A stretch of 64,000 nucleotides of DNA, from NCBI RefSeq assembly GCF_030931715.1, contig NZ_CP133261.1:2210643-2274642 (forward strand). Direction: 5' to 3'. The position numbers and the translations under genes were made by a program. Shown here one piece after another: positions 1 through 10,069 of this stretch. How positions within the stretch are numbered: position 1 is the stretch's first letter; every line of letters starts with the position of its first letter. Under the pieces are notes generated by a model. It searched no databases. It saw nothing but the letters and a program-made list of their open reading frames with translations, and had not been told where the DNA came from. The stretch is from Tissierella sp. MB52-C2 (lineage in GTDB: Bacteria > Bacillota > Clostridia > Tissierellales > Tissierellaceae).

Positions 1-125
1 GGTCTTAAAGTTGATCTTGTAAGTTTTAACATACTAGCAATAGCCTCAGACGTAATAGGCTGATTTTCTTTAACTATGTCAATTATCTTTTCTTGTCTTT
101 CACTTAATTGAATAATAGTATCCAC
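1..125 (-). CDS. CcpN-like HTH transcriptional regulator (N-terminal fragment)
   Basis: About 41 codons are visible before the gene runs off the left edge. The peptide begins MDTIIQLSERQEKIIDIVKE and continues into a helix-turn-helix with the segment LTRSTLR, closely resembling the N-terminus of Bacillus CcpN. In that family the HTH is followed by two CBS domains, which would lie outside the window. The likely start is GTG at 125-123, with G-rich sequence just upstream; an in-frame TTG at 131 is an alternative. It follows glyS, as ccpN does in Bacillus. A role in repressing gluconeogenic genes is known for CcpN and only inferred here. Confidence 0.75.
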   Translation of the reverse strand, partial: MDTIIQLSERQEKIIDIVKENQPITSEAIASMLKLTRSTLR

Positions 126-162
126 CCCCAATATTTTTATTGTCTAAAAATATAAGTAAGGG

Positions 163-2241
163 TTATTTATTTACTATCTTTGATAAGTCACAAATTTGAA
201 CCATTGTATCGTATATTTTCTTTAATAATCCTAACCTATTATTTCTTAACTTTTCATCATCTACCATTACCATTACTCTTTCAAAAAAATTATCTATAGG
301 CTCTTTTAATACTACTAATTGATCTAGTGCCTTATCATATTCTTTTTTAAGAAGTAAATTATTTACCTTTTCCTCTACATTATTAAATTTCTCATATAAT
401 TCGATTTCATCTTCTGTAAGTAAATTTCTCTGTACTTCATCTGAAATCGCCTTTTCAGCTAAATTCGATACTCTGTTAAATGCAGATAGTATTTCTGATA
501 GTCCTTCTTTCTTCAACCACTCATTTAATTTATTGGCTCTTATTTTCATATCATAGACATCATCTATATTTGTTCCAATTACTGCATCTACAATATCATA
601 TCTAATACCAATATCTATAAACATATTTCTTATTCTTCCATTTAAAAATTCAATTATCTCTTGCTTCACCTTTTCATAATCAAAAGCCAATCCATTTATA
701 TCTACATAGAAATAAAGGGCTGTTTCCACTAATTCATTAATAGATATATTTAACTTTTTATCTAATATTATATTTATAATCCCAAGGGCTTGACGTCTTA
801 ATCCAAATGGATCCTGAGAACCTGTTGGATGAATTCCTATGGCAAATAATCCAGCTATAGTATCTACTTTATCTGCAATGCTTAAAATCGCACCTGCTGT
901 AGTAGTTGGAAGTTCATCCCCTGCAAATCTAGGTAAATATTGTTCAAATATAGCTAAGCTAACTATTTCATTTTCTTCTGAGGTCTTAGCATATTCCATA
1001 CCCATTTTACCTTGAAGCTCTGTAAACTCAGTTACCATCTTTGTAACTAGATCTGCCTTAGATAAATATCCCGCTCTTTCTATATTCTTTTCTGTTTCTT
1101 CTCCTACTTCTAAGTATTCTCCTACTTTTACACCTAAGCTTTGAATTCTCTTAGTCTTATCATACAATGTCCCTAATTTATCCTGGAAGGTTATTTTCTT
1201 AAGCTCCTCTACATAGGATTCTAACGGACTTTTAATATCCTCCATATAGAAAAACTTAGCATCTTCTAATCTAGCACCAAGCACCTTTTCATTTCCTTTT
1301 ACAACTGTTTCTATATATTCTTCGTTTCCATTTCTCACAGTAATGAAATAAGGTAATAATCTATTTTTATCGTCTAATACCGGAAAAAATCTTAATTGTT
1401 CCTTCATAGGAGTTATGATTACATCTTTAGGCAGAGAAAGATATTCTTCTTTTATTCTTCCTATTATAGGAGTAGGATATTCTACTATATTAGTTACTTC
1501 ATCCAAAAGACTTTCATCTTGTGGTAAATTACCACCTTTTTCTTTTACCAGCTTTTCAGACCCGTATTTAATAATATCTTTTCTTTCTTCTTGGTCTAAT
1601 ATTACAAAGTTTTTCCTTAAAATTTCCATGTACTCATCTACGCTAGGTACTTCTATTTTTCCACTTCCTAGGAATCTATGACCCTTTGTAATATTAGATG
1701 CTATTATTCCTTCTAAGTCAAAAGAAATTATCTTATCATCTAATAAAGAAACTAACCATCTAATAGGTCTAGCAAATCTTATATTCTTTCCTCCCCATCT
1801 CATGGATTTAGGAAAATTAATCATCTTTATTATATTAGGCATATTTAAATTTAAAATTTCTTCTATGGTTTTACCAGCCTTTACTACATCTGCATAAACA
1901 TATTCTACACCGTTATATTCTTCAGTATATATTGCTCCTAAGTCTATTCCTTGGCCTCTCATGAATCCTAATAATGCCTTACTTGGACTATCGTTTTCAT
2001 CAAATGCTATTTTCTTTGTTGGTCCTTTTACTTTTTCTTTTAAGTCCTCTTGTTTTGCATCTAATCCTTCAACTATTAAACTTAGTCTTCTAGGAGTGCA
2101 GTAAACATTTATATTTTCATAGTTTATTCTTTCATCTTTAAATAAATTTTCAGTATTAGTTTTTAATTGTTCTAAAGCATCTCCAACTAACCTTGCTGGT
2201 AATTCTTCTACGCCTATTTCTAACAAATATTTTTTACTCAT
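163..2241 (-). CDS. glyS: Glycyl-tRNA synthetase beta subunit
   Basis: This 692-residue protein is the beta chain of the bacterial alpha2-beta2 glycyl-tRNA synthetase. It begins [15 protein letters not shown], the typical GlyS opening, and has the usual length with the HD-like middle region and C-terminal anticodon-binding part. It overlaps the end of glyQ by 8 bases, so the two subunits are probably translationally coupled. Both are controlled by the glycine T-box upstream of glyQ. The enzyme charges tRNA-Gly in the cytoplasm. Confidence 0.97.
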   Translation of the reverse strand: MSKKYLLEIGVEELPARLVGDALEQLKTNTENLFKDERINYENINVYCTPRRLSLIVEGLDAKQEDLKEKVKGPTKKIAFDENDSPSKALLGFMRGQGIDLGAIYTEEYNGVEYVYADVVKAGKTIEEILNLNMPNIIKMINFPKSMRWGGKNIRFARPIRWLVSLLDDKIISFDLEGIIASNITKGHRFLGSGKIEVPSVDEYMEILRKNFVILDQEERKDIIKYGSEKLVKEKGGNLPQDESLLDEVTNIVEYPTPIIGRIKEEYLSLPKDVIITPMKEQLRFFPVLDDKNRLLPYFITVRNGNEEYIETVVKGNEKVLGARLEDAKFFYMEDIKSPLESYVEELKKITFQDKLGTLYDKTKRIQSLGVKVGEYLEVGEETEKNIERAGYLSKADLVTKMVTEFTELQGKMGMEYAKTSEENEIVSLAIFEQYLPRFAGDELPTTTAGAILSIADKVDTIAGLFAIGIHPTGSQDPFGLRRQALGIINIILDKKLNISINELVETALYFYVDINGLAFDYEKVKQEIIEFLNGRIRNMFIDIGIRYDIVDAVIGTNIDDVYDMKIRANKLNEWLKKEGLSEILSAFNRVSNLAEKAISDEVQRNLLTEDEIELYEKFNNVEEKVNNLLLKKEYDKALDQLVVLKEPIDNFFERVMVMVDDEKLRNNRLGLLKKIYDTMVQICDLSKIVNK

Positions 2242-3121
2242 TACTATGACCCTCCTTCTTCAGTAGAGGATAATCCATTTCTTTCCTTTGTTCAATATAT
2301 TTGGCTGCAACTATTCTTGCTAGACTTCTTACTCTTCCTATATAATTTGTCCTTTCAGATACAGATATGGCCCCTCTTGCATCTAATATATTAAATGTAT
2401 GGGAACATTTAAGAACATAGTCATAGCTTGGCAGAACAAGCCCTTCATCTAATACCCTTTGCGCTTCCGTTTCATAGGTATTAAATAATCCTTTTAGAGT
2501 ATCAATATCTGCTTTTTCAAAACTATATACAGATTGCTCATATTCAGCTTTGTTGAATATATCTCCATAAGTATAATGTTCATTCCATTTTATATCGAAT
2601 ATATTGTCTACATCTTGTAAATACATGGCTATTCTTTCTAGTCCATAAGTCAATTCAGCTGATTCCAATTCACAGTTGATACTTCCTACCTGCTGAAAAT
2701 ATGTGAATTGAGTGATCTCCATACCATCTAGCCATACTTCCCATCCCAATCCCCATGCTCCTAGGGTTGGCGCTTCCCAGTTGTCCTCTACAAATCTAAT
2801 GTCATGTTTAAGAGGATCAATTCCTATGGCTTTTAAGCTATCTAAATACATTTCTTGTACATCTTCAGGAGATGGCTTAAGAATTACCTGAAGTTGATGA
2901 TGCTGATAAACTCTATGTGGGTTTTCTCCATATCTAGCATCGGCAGGTCTCCTTGAAGGCTCAACATATACAACCTTCCATGGCTCTGGTCCAAGTGCCC
3001 TTAAAAAAGTGTGCGGATTCATAGTTCCCGCTCCTTTTTCCACATCATACGGTTCTAATATTACACATCCTTTATTTCCCCAATAATTTAGTAATTTCAG
3101 CATTAAATCCTGAAAATACAT
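2234..3121 (-). CDS. glyQ: Glycyl-tRNA synthetase alpha subunit
   Basis: This 295-residue catalytic alpha chain begins [19 protein letters not shown] and carries the family signature around [16 protein letters not shown], followed by the [14 protein letters not shown] segment. It forms glycyl-adenylate and works with GlyS. The length is normal. It lies directly downstream of a T-box leader (3155-3362) with its own promoter, so expression should respond to uncharged tRNA-Gly. An AGGAGGG-type ribosome binding site precedes the ATG. Confidence 0.98.
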   Translation of the reverse strand: MYFQDLMLKLLNYWGNKGCVILEPYDVEKGAGTMNPHTFLRALGPEPWKVVYVEPSRRPADARYGENPHRVYQHHQLQVILKPSPEDVQEMYLDSLKAIGIDPLKHDIRFVEDNWEAPTLGAWGLGWEVWLDGMEITQFTYFQQVGSINCELESAELTYGLERIAMYLQDVDNIFDIKWNEHYTYGDIFNKAEYEQSVYSFEKADIDTLKGLFNTYETEAQRVLDEGLVLPSYDYVLKCSHTFNILDARGAISVSERTNYIGRVRSLARIVAAKYIEQRKEMDYPLLKKEGHSNE

Positions 3122-3154
3122 ACAAAACCCTCCTTAGTTTAACAATTTATGAAA

Positions 3155-3362
3155 ACAAAAAAACCTTAGCATCCCTATAGGGACGAAAGGTCTACTTCCG
3201 CGGTTCCACCCTACTTAATACTCCCAAGGGAGTATTCTCTTTATAAAGTATACTCAGAAGTGCCTTATTCAATATTAATTATATCTAGCTCACACCATCC
3301 TAGACTCGCTTAGATAATCTCTATTGTCCCTTTCTTCATCATCGTATATAGATTTTATATGA
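3155..3362 (-). promoter_or_regulatory. T-box riboswitch (glycine) upstream of glyQ
   Basis: The minus strand carries the nearly invariant T-box sequence AGGGTGGAACCGCG at 3199-3212. It is followed by a strong terminator hairpin (ACCTT...GTCCC TATA GGGAT...AAGGT, then a T run) at about 3157-3192. A GGC triplet at 3262-3264, in an AAGGCA context at the end of the probable Stem I, is the likely specifier codon and matches glycine. The mechanism is tRNA-dependent antitermination, as known for Firmicute glyQS operons. Confidence 0.93.
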
Positions 3363-3367
3363 TTAAT

Positions 3368-3396
3368 AATTTAGCAAAATTTGATTTTTTTGTCAA
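3368..3396 (-). promoter_or_regulatory. Sigma-A-type promoter of the glyQ T-box transcript
   Basis: On the minus strand there is a perfect -35 box TTGACA (3396-3391), a 17-base spacer, and a -10 box TAAATT (3373-3368). Transcription would start just upstream of the T-box leader. It lies immediately downstream of the recO stop codon. Confidence 0.8.
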
Positions 3397-3407
3397 GTCC
3401 CTGATAC

Positions 3408-4160
3408 TTAAATATGCTCCTCATCTAAAGAATTTATCAGATTTAAGGAATTAAATTTCTGTCTATCTATATTATATAGTATATATTCTACCATAATTTC
3501 ATGTAATTTATAAAGAGAATCCTTTGAAATAATAACTTTGTCTACATCCTCAAGGGGACTATATAAAAGAGAGTTCATACCTTCGTACATCTCCTTATTT
3601 ATATAAATACTTGGAGAATTAAAGGCAAAACAATTACTGCAAATTATTCCACCTTCTTGTATACTAAACTTTACATTATTTGTATTAGTTCTCCCACATA
3701 ATACGCATTTATTTAGATATGGTTTATATCCTAAAAATGATATGAATTTTAACTCATAGGCTGTAATAAATTTAAAATATTCCCTATCTAGTTTAGATAA
3801 TATAGTTAATCCCTTTAGTAGAAGGTCAAATATTTTATGATTTTCTTGCTCATCTGGTATGGATTTATCAATTAATTCAAGGAGATAGTATCCAAAGCCT
3901 ACTCTCTCTATTTTTTCCCTTATGGAATAAAAAGATTCTATTATATCAGCTTGATTTAGATAAAAAAAGTTTTTTCCTCTATGAAGTTGATATTCATTAT
4001 AAGAAAAAGCTTGAGTATTAGCTATGATTTGAGATTTAGGCCTGTAGGCCCCTCTAGCCATTACACTTATCTTTCCATATTTTTTCGTATAAATACTCAA
4101 TATCTTAGATGTATCTTTGTATCTAATTTCTTTTAAAACTATACCTTCTGTTCTTATCAT
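3408..4160 (-). CDS. recO: DNA repair protein RecO
   Basis: This 250-residue protein begins MIRTEGIVLKEIRYKDTSKI, the characteristic RecO OB-fold start. A C-terminal zinc-binding region shows CVLC followed by CSNC. RecO helps load RecA at gaps and anneals single-stranded DNA with RecR. It follows era by a few bases, in the conserved cdd-era-recO order. The length is normal for the family. Confidence 0.95.
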   Translation of the reverse strand: MIRTEGIVLKEIRYKDTSKILSIYTKKYGKISVMARGAYRPKSQIIANTQAFSYNEYQLHRGKNFFYLNQADIIESFYSIREKIERVGFGYYLLELIDKSIPDEQENHKIFDLLLKGLTILSKLDREYFKFITAYELKFISFLGYKPYLNKCVLCGRTNTNNVKFSIQEGGIICSNCFAFNSPSIYINKEMYEGMNSLLYSPLEDVDKVIISKDSLYKLHEIMVEYILYNIDRQKFNSLNLINSLDEEHI

Positions 4161-4172
4161 TTCTATTCCTAA

Positions 4173-5057
4173 TTATTTATATCCAAAGTATTTTACTTTA
4201 TTTTCTCTTTCTCTCCAGTTCTTTTCTACTTTAACCCAAAGTTGGAGATTTACCTTGCTTCCTAATAGAGCTTCTATATCCATTCTTGCATTTTGTCCTA
4301 TTTCCTTTAGCTTTGATCCGTGTTTACCTATTACTATGCCCTTATGGGAGTCTTTTTCACAGTATATATTAGCAAAAACATCTATTATATCCTTGTTTTC
4401 CCTTTCCTTTACTCCATCTATAGAAACATAAATTCCATGGGGAACTTCTTCTTCCAAACTAAGTAATGCCTTCTCCCTTATGATTTCAGATATGACAAAT
4501 CTTTCTGGTTGATCTGTTATCATATCTTCTGGAAAATATTGAGGTCCTTCTGGTAATTTACTTTTCAATACTTCTATATATCGTTCTATATTATTATTAT
4601 TTAGGGCGGATATAGGTATTATATCTTCAAACATATCCATTTTATCATATTTATCTATTAATTGTAATACTTCTTCTTCCGTTAATCTATCTGTTTTATT
4701 GATTAATAAAACCATGGGAGTAGATATTTTCTTTAAATCCTCTATGATTAAGTTATCCATAGTACCAATTTCCATACTATCATCTACCATAAATGTAACT
4801 ACATCTACTTCTTCTAAGGTGCTTTTTGAAATCTTTAACATATATTCGCCTAATTTGTTTTTAGGCATCTGAATACCTGGGGTATCAAGAAAGACTATCT
4901 GACTGTTTTCCTCTGTATATACTAATTGTATTTTATTTCTTGTAGTTTGAGGCTTGTCTGATATTATAGATATTTTTTCCCCTATGACTTGATTTAACAA
5001 AGTTGATTTTCCAACGTTTGGTCTTCCTATTACAGTTACAAATCCTGATTTATACAT
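4173..5057 (-). CDS. era: GTPase Era
   Basis: Era is a GTPase that binds 16S rRNA and assists 30S assembly. The P-loop GRPNVGKST lies near residues 11-19, DTPG and NKTD motifs follow, and the C-terminal KH domain contains GKHGSKLKEIG. I place the start at the ATG at 5057, because AGGAG sits 8 bases upstream; an in-frame GTG three codons earlier overlaps that ribosome binding site. The start overlaps the end of cdd by 8 bases. Confidence 0.97.
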   Translation of the reverse strand: MYKSGFVTVIGRPNVGKSTLLNQVIGEKISIISDKPQTTRNKIQLVYTEENSQIVFLDTPGIQMPKNKLGEYMLKISKSTLEEVDVVTFMVDDSMEIGTMDNLIIEDLKKISTPMVLLINKTDRLTEEEVLQLIDKYDKMDMFEDIIPISALNNNNIERYIEVLKSKLPEGPQYFPEDMITDQPERFVISEIIREKALLSLEEEVPHGIYVSIDGVKERENKDIIDVFANIYCEKDSHKGIVIGKHGSKLKEIGQNARMDIEALLGSKVNLQLWVKVEKNWRERENKVKYFGYK

Positions 5058-5469
5058 TATTTTCACTCCTGTTTTTCGCTTCCTCTAAATCATCTGGTCC
5101 AAAACTATGTGGTAATAGTTCTTCCAATGTATATTCTCTATACTCATCTTCAGATTTTGCTATAATTATTTTAGCATCCTTGCCAAATTCCCTAATTACT
5201 TGCCTACAGATTCCACAGGGATAAGTAAAATCTGTATCTCCTACAATGGCTATTGCCTTTATATTTTTATGTCCTTCAGATATTGCTTTAAATATGGCAG
5301 TTCTCTCTGCACATAATGTAGCTGAATATGATGCTACTTCTATATTGCATCCTGTAAATATTTCATCATCTTCAGTTAATAAAGCTGCTCCAACATGAAA
5401 TTTTGAATATGGCACATATGCTCTTTTTTGAACCTCTAAGGCTTTCCTTATTAATCCTTTTATATCCAA
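5050..5469 (-). CDS. cdd: Cytidine deaminase
   Basis: This zinc enzyme deaminates cytidine and deoxycytidine to uridine forms in pyrimidine salvage. The motif TLCAERTAIF contains the proton-shuttling Glu and one zinc Cys, and PCGICRQV supplies the other two Cys ligands, as in homotetrameric Cdd. A TTG at 5469 preceded by AAGGAGG gives a 139-residue protein beginning MDIKGLIRKAL. Longer in-frame starts extend upstream through the ribosome binding site and lack one of their own. It sits in the conserved dgkA-cdd-era cluster. Confidence 0.94.
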   Translation of the reverse strand: MDIKGLIRKALEVQKRAYVPYSKFHVGAALLTEDDEIFTGCNIEVASYSATLCAERTAIFKAISEGHKNIKAIAIVGDTDFTYPCGICRQVIREFGKDAKIIIAKSEDEYREYTLEELLPHSFGPDDLEEAKNRSENNV

Positions 5470-5498
5470 TGAAATACCTCCTTTTTTATCAATTAACA

Positions 5499-6539
5499 CT
5501 ACTCTATTTCAATCTCTGTTTTTGGTTCAACAACTTGAATCCATGTTACCCCTGGATTTAAAGTTATCTCTTCTCCTTCTAAATTTGTATATATGGTTTT
5601 ATCATTTCTCGATGTCTTTGCCCATCTTATATCTATTACTTTACCATTGGTTATATATTTTCCTTCTCCTGCTCCTGTCAATTGAATATCTAGCCTACCT
5701 TCATTATCTAATACTTTTGTTTTTGCTTCTTGAATTATTATATTTTTAGCTACAATAGGGGTCTCATCTGATTCATCTATATGAAATTTATCATCTTTCT
5801 TTCTAGTATAAATTTTATTTTCAGTATCGTAATTATACTCTGTAGTATTATTCTTCCTATATTTAATAATAATATTATTGGCAATATTACCTTCTATTTC
5901 CATATCATCCTCATTAAATTTAAAAGGCTTATACTCTCCGTCTAATCTATACTTTCTTTCTTCTTGCGTTGTCCTTAAAACCTCCATACTTGAGTATAGA
6001 TTATGAGGCATTTTTTTATGAGATTTTCTCCAAAACACTTTATTGGAACTACTTAATCCGTCTATATCTGCTATTTTTAAAGATTTAATATCTGTTTTTG
6101 CCTGTGCACTTCCACCTACATGAACATAAACAGCATCATATTCTAAAGCAGATGTTATAAAATAGGGTCTAGCTGATCTAATAGGTCCTATAGATTCTGG
6201 ATCATTTATTAAATATATACCCATATATCTAGTGTAAGGAGCCTCAACTAAAGCTTCATATACTATTTCTGCATCCTTTAATCCAGATTGCCATCTAGCA
6301 CCATTATGATTATCAAACATGATTGCTACAGGTCTTCTATTTATTTTTGATTCCTCTGCATATATTCCACTCAAAGGTGAAGGTACACCTACTTTTTCTG
6401 GTTCTTCCTCCTGAATTTCTTTTGCTTCATCATCTGGCGTTTCTAATCCTATTGATTCTTCTATTTTTTCCTTTTTACATCCAGTTGACACTAAAGCTAT
6501 ACAAACTGCTAATAAAATAATTTTTGTCTTTAGTTTCAT
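5499..6539 (-). CDS. DUF3048 (YerB-like) lipoprotein
   Basis: This 346-residue predicted lipoprotein has an N-terminal signal peptide ending in the lipobox VSTGC (Cys about residue 21). An acidic linker comes next, then the DUF3048 region with the segments RPVAIMFDNHNGARWQSGL and GPIRSARPYF. Homologues such as Bacillus YerB are surface lipoproteins of unknown function. It is inserted between the dgkA-PAP2 fusion and cdd, in the same direction. Function beyond membrane anchoring outside the cell is not known. Confidence 0.85.
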   Translation of the reverse strand: MKLKTKIILLAVCIALVSTGCKKEKIEESIGLETPDDEAKEIQEEEPEKVGVPSPLSGIYAEESKINRRPVAIMFDNHNGARWQSGLKDAEIVYEALVEAPYTRYMGIYLINDPESIGPIRSARPYFITSALEYDAVYVHVGGSAQAKTDIKSLKIADIDGLSSSNKVFWRKSHKKMPHNLYSSMEVLRTTQEERKYRLDGEYKPFKFNEDDMEIEGNIANNIIIKYRKNNTTEYNYDTENKIYTRKKDDKFHIDESDETPIVAKNIIIQEAKTKVLDNEGRLDIQLTGAGEGKYITNGKVIDIRWAKTSRNDKTIYTNLEGEEITLNPGVTWIQVVEPKTEIEIE

Positions 6540-6550
6540 TTTTGTCCCCC

Positions 6551-7255
6551 TTATCCTATGATTTGAAATACTAAAACTCCTATTAATATTCCTAATATTC
6601 CACCTAGTATTACCTCCATGAGGCTATGTATCTTTCCTTCAATTCTGCTTTCTCCCACTAAAATAGCTAGAGAAAAAGTTAGGGTAGTAATTAACATATT
6701 TTGTGCCAGAAATGCTATTATTGTGGCTATACAAAAGGATACTGCTGAGTGACCACTTACTGTTCCCCCTTGAAAATGTGTACCATGTCCTCTATAGAAT
6801 TTGGCTTTAAGCCCTATGGTTAAAAGTATAACTACTAATAATGCCCCAAAAGTAAGATGAATAGGTGATCTCCTTATTTTAAATAATAATAAATTTGTAT
6901 ACTCACTTAATCTATCGAAGAAAAGTAAATATCCTACTATTATAGAGTTTATAGCTGCAATCAAGACTGCACCTGCTGCCACATCCTTTACTAAACGTGC
7001 CAAGGGGTGGTAGTCCTGTGTAATTAAATCTATTACTCTTTCTAATGCCGTATTTACCATTTCAGCAACGACAACTAAAGTTATGGAAAATAATAATAAA
7101 AGAAACTCCACCCTTGAAAAGTCAAAGAAAAGACTTAAAATTATAACTCCAATGGCAATGGCATAGTGTATTTTCATATTTTTCTCAGTCTTTAGGGCTA
7201 TGATAATCCCTGAAACTGCAAAATTGAAACTATCAATTATGGACTTTCTCTTCAT
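6551..7255 (-). CDS. Fused undecaprenol/diacylglycerol kinase (DgkA) and PAP2-type phosphatase
   Basis: This 234-residue membrane protein has two parts. Residues 1-115 are a DgkA-type kinase with AEMVNTALERVIDL and KDVAAGAVL, the conserved core of Gram-positive undecaprenol kinases. Residues 125-234 resemble a PAP2 phosphatase, with SGHSA and SRIEGKIHS giving the catalytic His residues; the usual Asp after the second His is Glu. Kinase and phosphatase would act oppositely on a lipid such as undecaprenol, which is an inference. It lies between ybeY and the DUF3048 gene. Confidence 0.85.
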   Translation of the reverse strand: MKRKSIIDSFNFAVSGIIIALKTEKNMKIHYAIAIGVIILSLFFDFSRVEFLLLLFSITLVVVAEMVNTALERVIDLITQDYHPLARLVKDVAAGAVLIAAINSIIVGYLLFFDRLSEYTNLLLFKIRRSPIHLTFGALLVVILLTIGLKAKFYRGHGTHFQGGTVSGHSAVSFCIATIIAFLAQNMLITTLTFSLAILVGESRIEGKIHSLMEVILGGILGILIGVLVFQIIG

Positions 7256-7258
7256 ATT

Positions 7259-7723
7259 TTAATCCCCTTTGTTTTCTTTGAATATCTCTAATCTTTTCAT
7301 TACTTCTTTTTCTTTTGTTCTCATTATACCTTTTTCATCCTCTTCCATATGATCATATCCCAGTAAGTGAAACATAGAATGAGCTGTTAAATATGCTATT
7401 TCCCTGTATAAAGAATGTCCAAAATCTTGTGATTGTTCCAGTGCCTTTTCCAAGGAAATAATTATGTCTCCTAATAAAGTAGGTCCTTCTTGAAAAAATT
7501 CATCTTCCATGGGAAAAGACAATACGTCTGTTTCTTTATCTACACCTCTGTATTCTCTATTTAAATCCCTTATTTCCTCATTGTCTACAAATGATAGACT
7601 GACCTCGCAATCTAGTGATTTTTCTTCTAAATCTAAGACTTCCTTTACTATATTCTCTATTATTTCTTCAATTCCATCTTCCAATTTTACTTTATTCTGT
7701 CTATTATCTATATATATTTCCAT
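7259..7723 (-). CDS. ybeY: Endoribonuclease YbeY (rRNA maturation factor)
   Basis: This 154-residue zinc-dependent RNase is needed for 16S rRNA 3'-end maturation and ribosome quality control. The metal motif HSMFHLLGYDH (H-x3-H-x5-H) is intact near residues 116-126, and ETDVLSFPM is the other conserved patch. In Bacillus, yqfF lies between phoH and ybeY; here that gene is absent and a hairpin fills the gap. Confidence 0.95.
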   Translation of the reverse strand: MEIYIDNRQNKVKLEDGIEEIIENIVKEVLDLEEKSLDCEVSLSFVDNEEIRDLNREYRGVDKETDVLSFPMEDEFFQEGPTLLGDIIISLEKALEQSQDFGHSLYREIAYLTAHSMFHLLGYDHMEEDEKGIMRTKEKEVMKRLEIFKENKGD

Positions 7724-7763
7724 GGTTTATACCTCCATTTTTCTTCCATGATGGAATTTCGCT

Positions 7764-7798
7764 ATAAAAAAAGATTGCTATAGCACTTATAAGCAATA
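7764..7798 (-). terminator. Possible intrinsic terminator between phoH and ybeY
   Basis: On the minus strand an imperfect hairpin (ATTGCT...AGCAAT) is followed by a run of T after one C. It lies in the 144-base gap after phoH, so part of the transcription may stop before ybeY. The stem is short, so it may be an attenuator or processing site. Confidence 0.5.
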
Positions 7799-7867
7799 AC
7801 CTATTTTTTCTATCTTTTATTTCTATTATCCCAAAGTTTTTATTCCCATAGGTTCATCATTATACTT

Positions 7868-8842
7868 TTATTTATCTTTAGTATCTTCATATCTTTCATA
7901 TGCATCTATTATTCTTTGAACTAAAGGATGTCTAACTATATCATGCTTAGTTAGATATATAAAATCTATTCCTCTAATATCTCTTAATATTTTTGTTATA
8001 CCCTTAAGTCCCGATTCCTTTCCTTTAGCCAAGTCAATTTGAGTTATATCTCCAGTGATAATAGCCTTTGAACCAAATCCAAGTCGAGTTAGAAACATTT
8101 TCATTTGTTCATTGGTAGTATTTTGAGCCTCATCTAAGATAACGTAAGAGGAGTCCAGCGTTCTACCTCTCATATAGGCTAAAGGGGCTACTTCGATTAC
8201 GCCTTTTTCAATATATCTAGCATAGGATTCTCCTCCTAAAATATCAAATAGAGCATCATAAATTGGTCTTAGATATGGGTCTACTTTTTCCTGCAAATCA
8301 CCAGGTAAAAAACCTAAGCTTTCTCCAGCTTCAACGGCAGGTCTTGTAAGAATTATTCTGCTTACTTCTTTATTTTTGAAAGCTTGAACTGCCATGGCCA
8401 TGGCTAAATAAGTCTTTCCTGTACCTGCTGGTCCAATTCCAAATACTATATCATTGGATTTAATTGCATCTAAATATTTTTTCTGCCCTATGGTTTTAGG
8501 CTTAATACTCTTTCCTGATGCTGTAACACAAACTACTTCATTTAATAGTTCCTTTACATATTCTCCTTGTCCCTCTAGTAAAAGTTTAATAGAGTATCTA
8601 AGCTCTTGTTTATCAAGTTTTCCCTGTTTTTTAATTATCTCAATTAAATTATAAATTAAGCTTTCTCCCAAATCTATAGATACTCTATCCCCATATAGTT
8701 TTATTTCATTTTCTCTAATTGCTATATTAATTCCCAATTCTTCTTTTATTATAGCAATATTTTCATCTAAATCTCCAAATAATTCTCTTGTGATTTCATT
8801 GTTTTCTATTACAATACTATTTTCTTCTATATTGTTTGTCAA
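7868..8842 (-). CDS. phoH: PhoH-family ATPase
   Basis: This 324-residue PhoH-like protein has a P-loop GPAGTGKT at residues 137-144 and a Walker B segment YVILDEAQN. An N-terminal KH-like extension is present, as in the PhoH1 class. These are RNA-associated ATPases, often next to ybeY and probably linked to ribosome maturation, though the exact substrate is unsettled. The gene begins two bases after the end of yqfD, so the two are cotranscribed. Confidence 0.94.
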   Translation of the reverse strand: MTNNIEENSIVIENNEITRELFGDLDENIAIIKEELGINIAIRENEIKLYGDRVSIDLGESLIYNLIEIIKKQGKLDKQELRYSIKLLLEGQGEYVKELLNEVVCVTASGKSIKPKTIGQKKYLDAIKSNDIVFGIGPAGTGKTYLAMAMAVQAFKNKEVSRIILTRPAVEAGESLGFLPGDLQEKVDPYLRPIYDALFDILGGESYARYIEKGVIEVAPLAYMRGRTLDSSYVILDEAQNTTNEQMKMFLTRLGFGSKAIITGDITQIDLAKGKESGLKGITKILRDIRGIDFIYLTKHDIVRHPLVQRIIDAYERYEDTKDK

Positions 8843-8844
8843 AC

Positions 8845-10059
8845 TTACTCCTCCTTGTTCTCTATCTTGCTCTCTATTATCTCTTTTCTTCCTATATCCT
8901 CTAAGACTTCTACTATTACTTGAGTAGTTAATATATTTCCATCTACTTGATGTCTAGTATTTTTTGACTGTATTTCTGCCTTTTCAGGTAACTGTTCATT
9001 TATTTCTTTTGTAGCCTTAATTTGAGAGTCTCTTTTTAAGAAATCTAGATTCTGTTTGATTTCTTTTATCTCCACTTCTCTATATTCATAGTCTACAGTT
9101 TTAATTGGAAAACTTATATTATATTTTTGAAGATTTATTAAATCTTTTTTTATTTCTATTTCTTTATAATTGGTAAAAGGAATATTTCCTTTCATAAAAA
9201 CAATACCTTTATCTCCAACTTTAATTCCTTTTTCCTTATATACTTTTCCTGTTTCTCTTTCTTCATTTTTTACTATAGGCTCTTTTATAATACTACTATA
9301 TCTAGTTAATGCCATTACTTCTCCTTCTGCATGAACTAAGGTCTGTTGCTCTATATTCTCATTAGCCATTATACCTGTTATAAGGATTTCTCCCTCATTA
9401 ACTACTTGGCCTTTCTCCACGACCCCTTTACCATTCCTAGGTACAACTTTAACTATAACACCTTTCTTCTTTGCCACTACATGGCATGGATATGATTTAT
9501 CTACTTTTTCAGGTGGCAAATCTTGTTCTTTTATTTCTATAGTCATTTTAGTTCCTTTTATATTTACAGAAACGAAGGAAAAATAATCATAATTATCTAT
9601 TAGCATATATTTTATATCATCTTTATTCATATTAAATTTTAGTTTGCCTATATTTATATTGTTATCCTTAAGCAAAGAAATTATATGTTCCTTTGGTGTT
9701 TGTTCATTTCCTATTATTTCTATATTCCAAATAGTAGATGTTAGCCATATAATCATCATCCAAAACATTAAAAAACCTACGACTAACATTTTTCTTTCCT
9801 TTAATCTTATTATACTAAATGGAAGTCCTACCTTTTGTTTTATTTCTACTCTACAACCTACTTTTTTCACGATTTCCCTTAGTTCCTTAAATCCTCCAGT
9901 TGTGGATTTCATTTCCAATACAAGATTATTTTCTCTTTTTACATCCCAAAGATAGATATCATGTGTAGCTGCTAGATTTAACAATCTCTCTAATGTTAGC
10001 CCTTCAACCCTAATAATAACATATCCTCTAAAATAATTCCATATTTTTATAGCTAGCAT
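8845..10059 (-). CDS. yqfD: Sporulation protein YqfD
   Basis: This 404-residue membrane protein belongs to the YqfD family, required for efficient sporulation in Bacillus and probably acting in the mother cell. The N-terminus is cytoplasmic (MLAIKIWNYFRGYVIIRVEG). A transmembrane segment at about residues 92-112 leads to a long extracytoplasmic domain. AGGAGTG precedes the ATG. It lies between yqfC and phoH, the usual sporulation gene order. Confidence 0.92.
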   Translation of the reverse strand: MLAIKIWNYFRGYVIIRVEGLTLERLLNLAATHDIYLWDVKRENNLVLEMKSTTGGFKELREIVKKVGCRVEIKQKVGLPFSIIRLKERKMLVVGFLMFWMMIIWLTSTIWNIEIIGNEQTPKEHIISLLKDNNINIGKLKFNMNKDDIKYMLIDNYDYFSFVSVNIKGTKMTIEIKEQDLPPEKVDKSYPCHVVAKKKGVIVKVVPRNGKGVVEKGQVVNEGEILITGIMANENIEQQTLVHAEGEVMALTRYSSIIKEPIVKNEERETGKVYKEKGIKVGDKGIVFMKGNIPFTNYKEIEIKKDLINLQKYNISFPIKTVDYEYREVEIKEIKQNLDFLKRDSQIKATKEINEQLPEKAEIQSKNTRHQVDGNILTTQVIVEVLEDIGRKEIIESKIENKEE

Positions 10060-10069
10060 ATCAACACTC

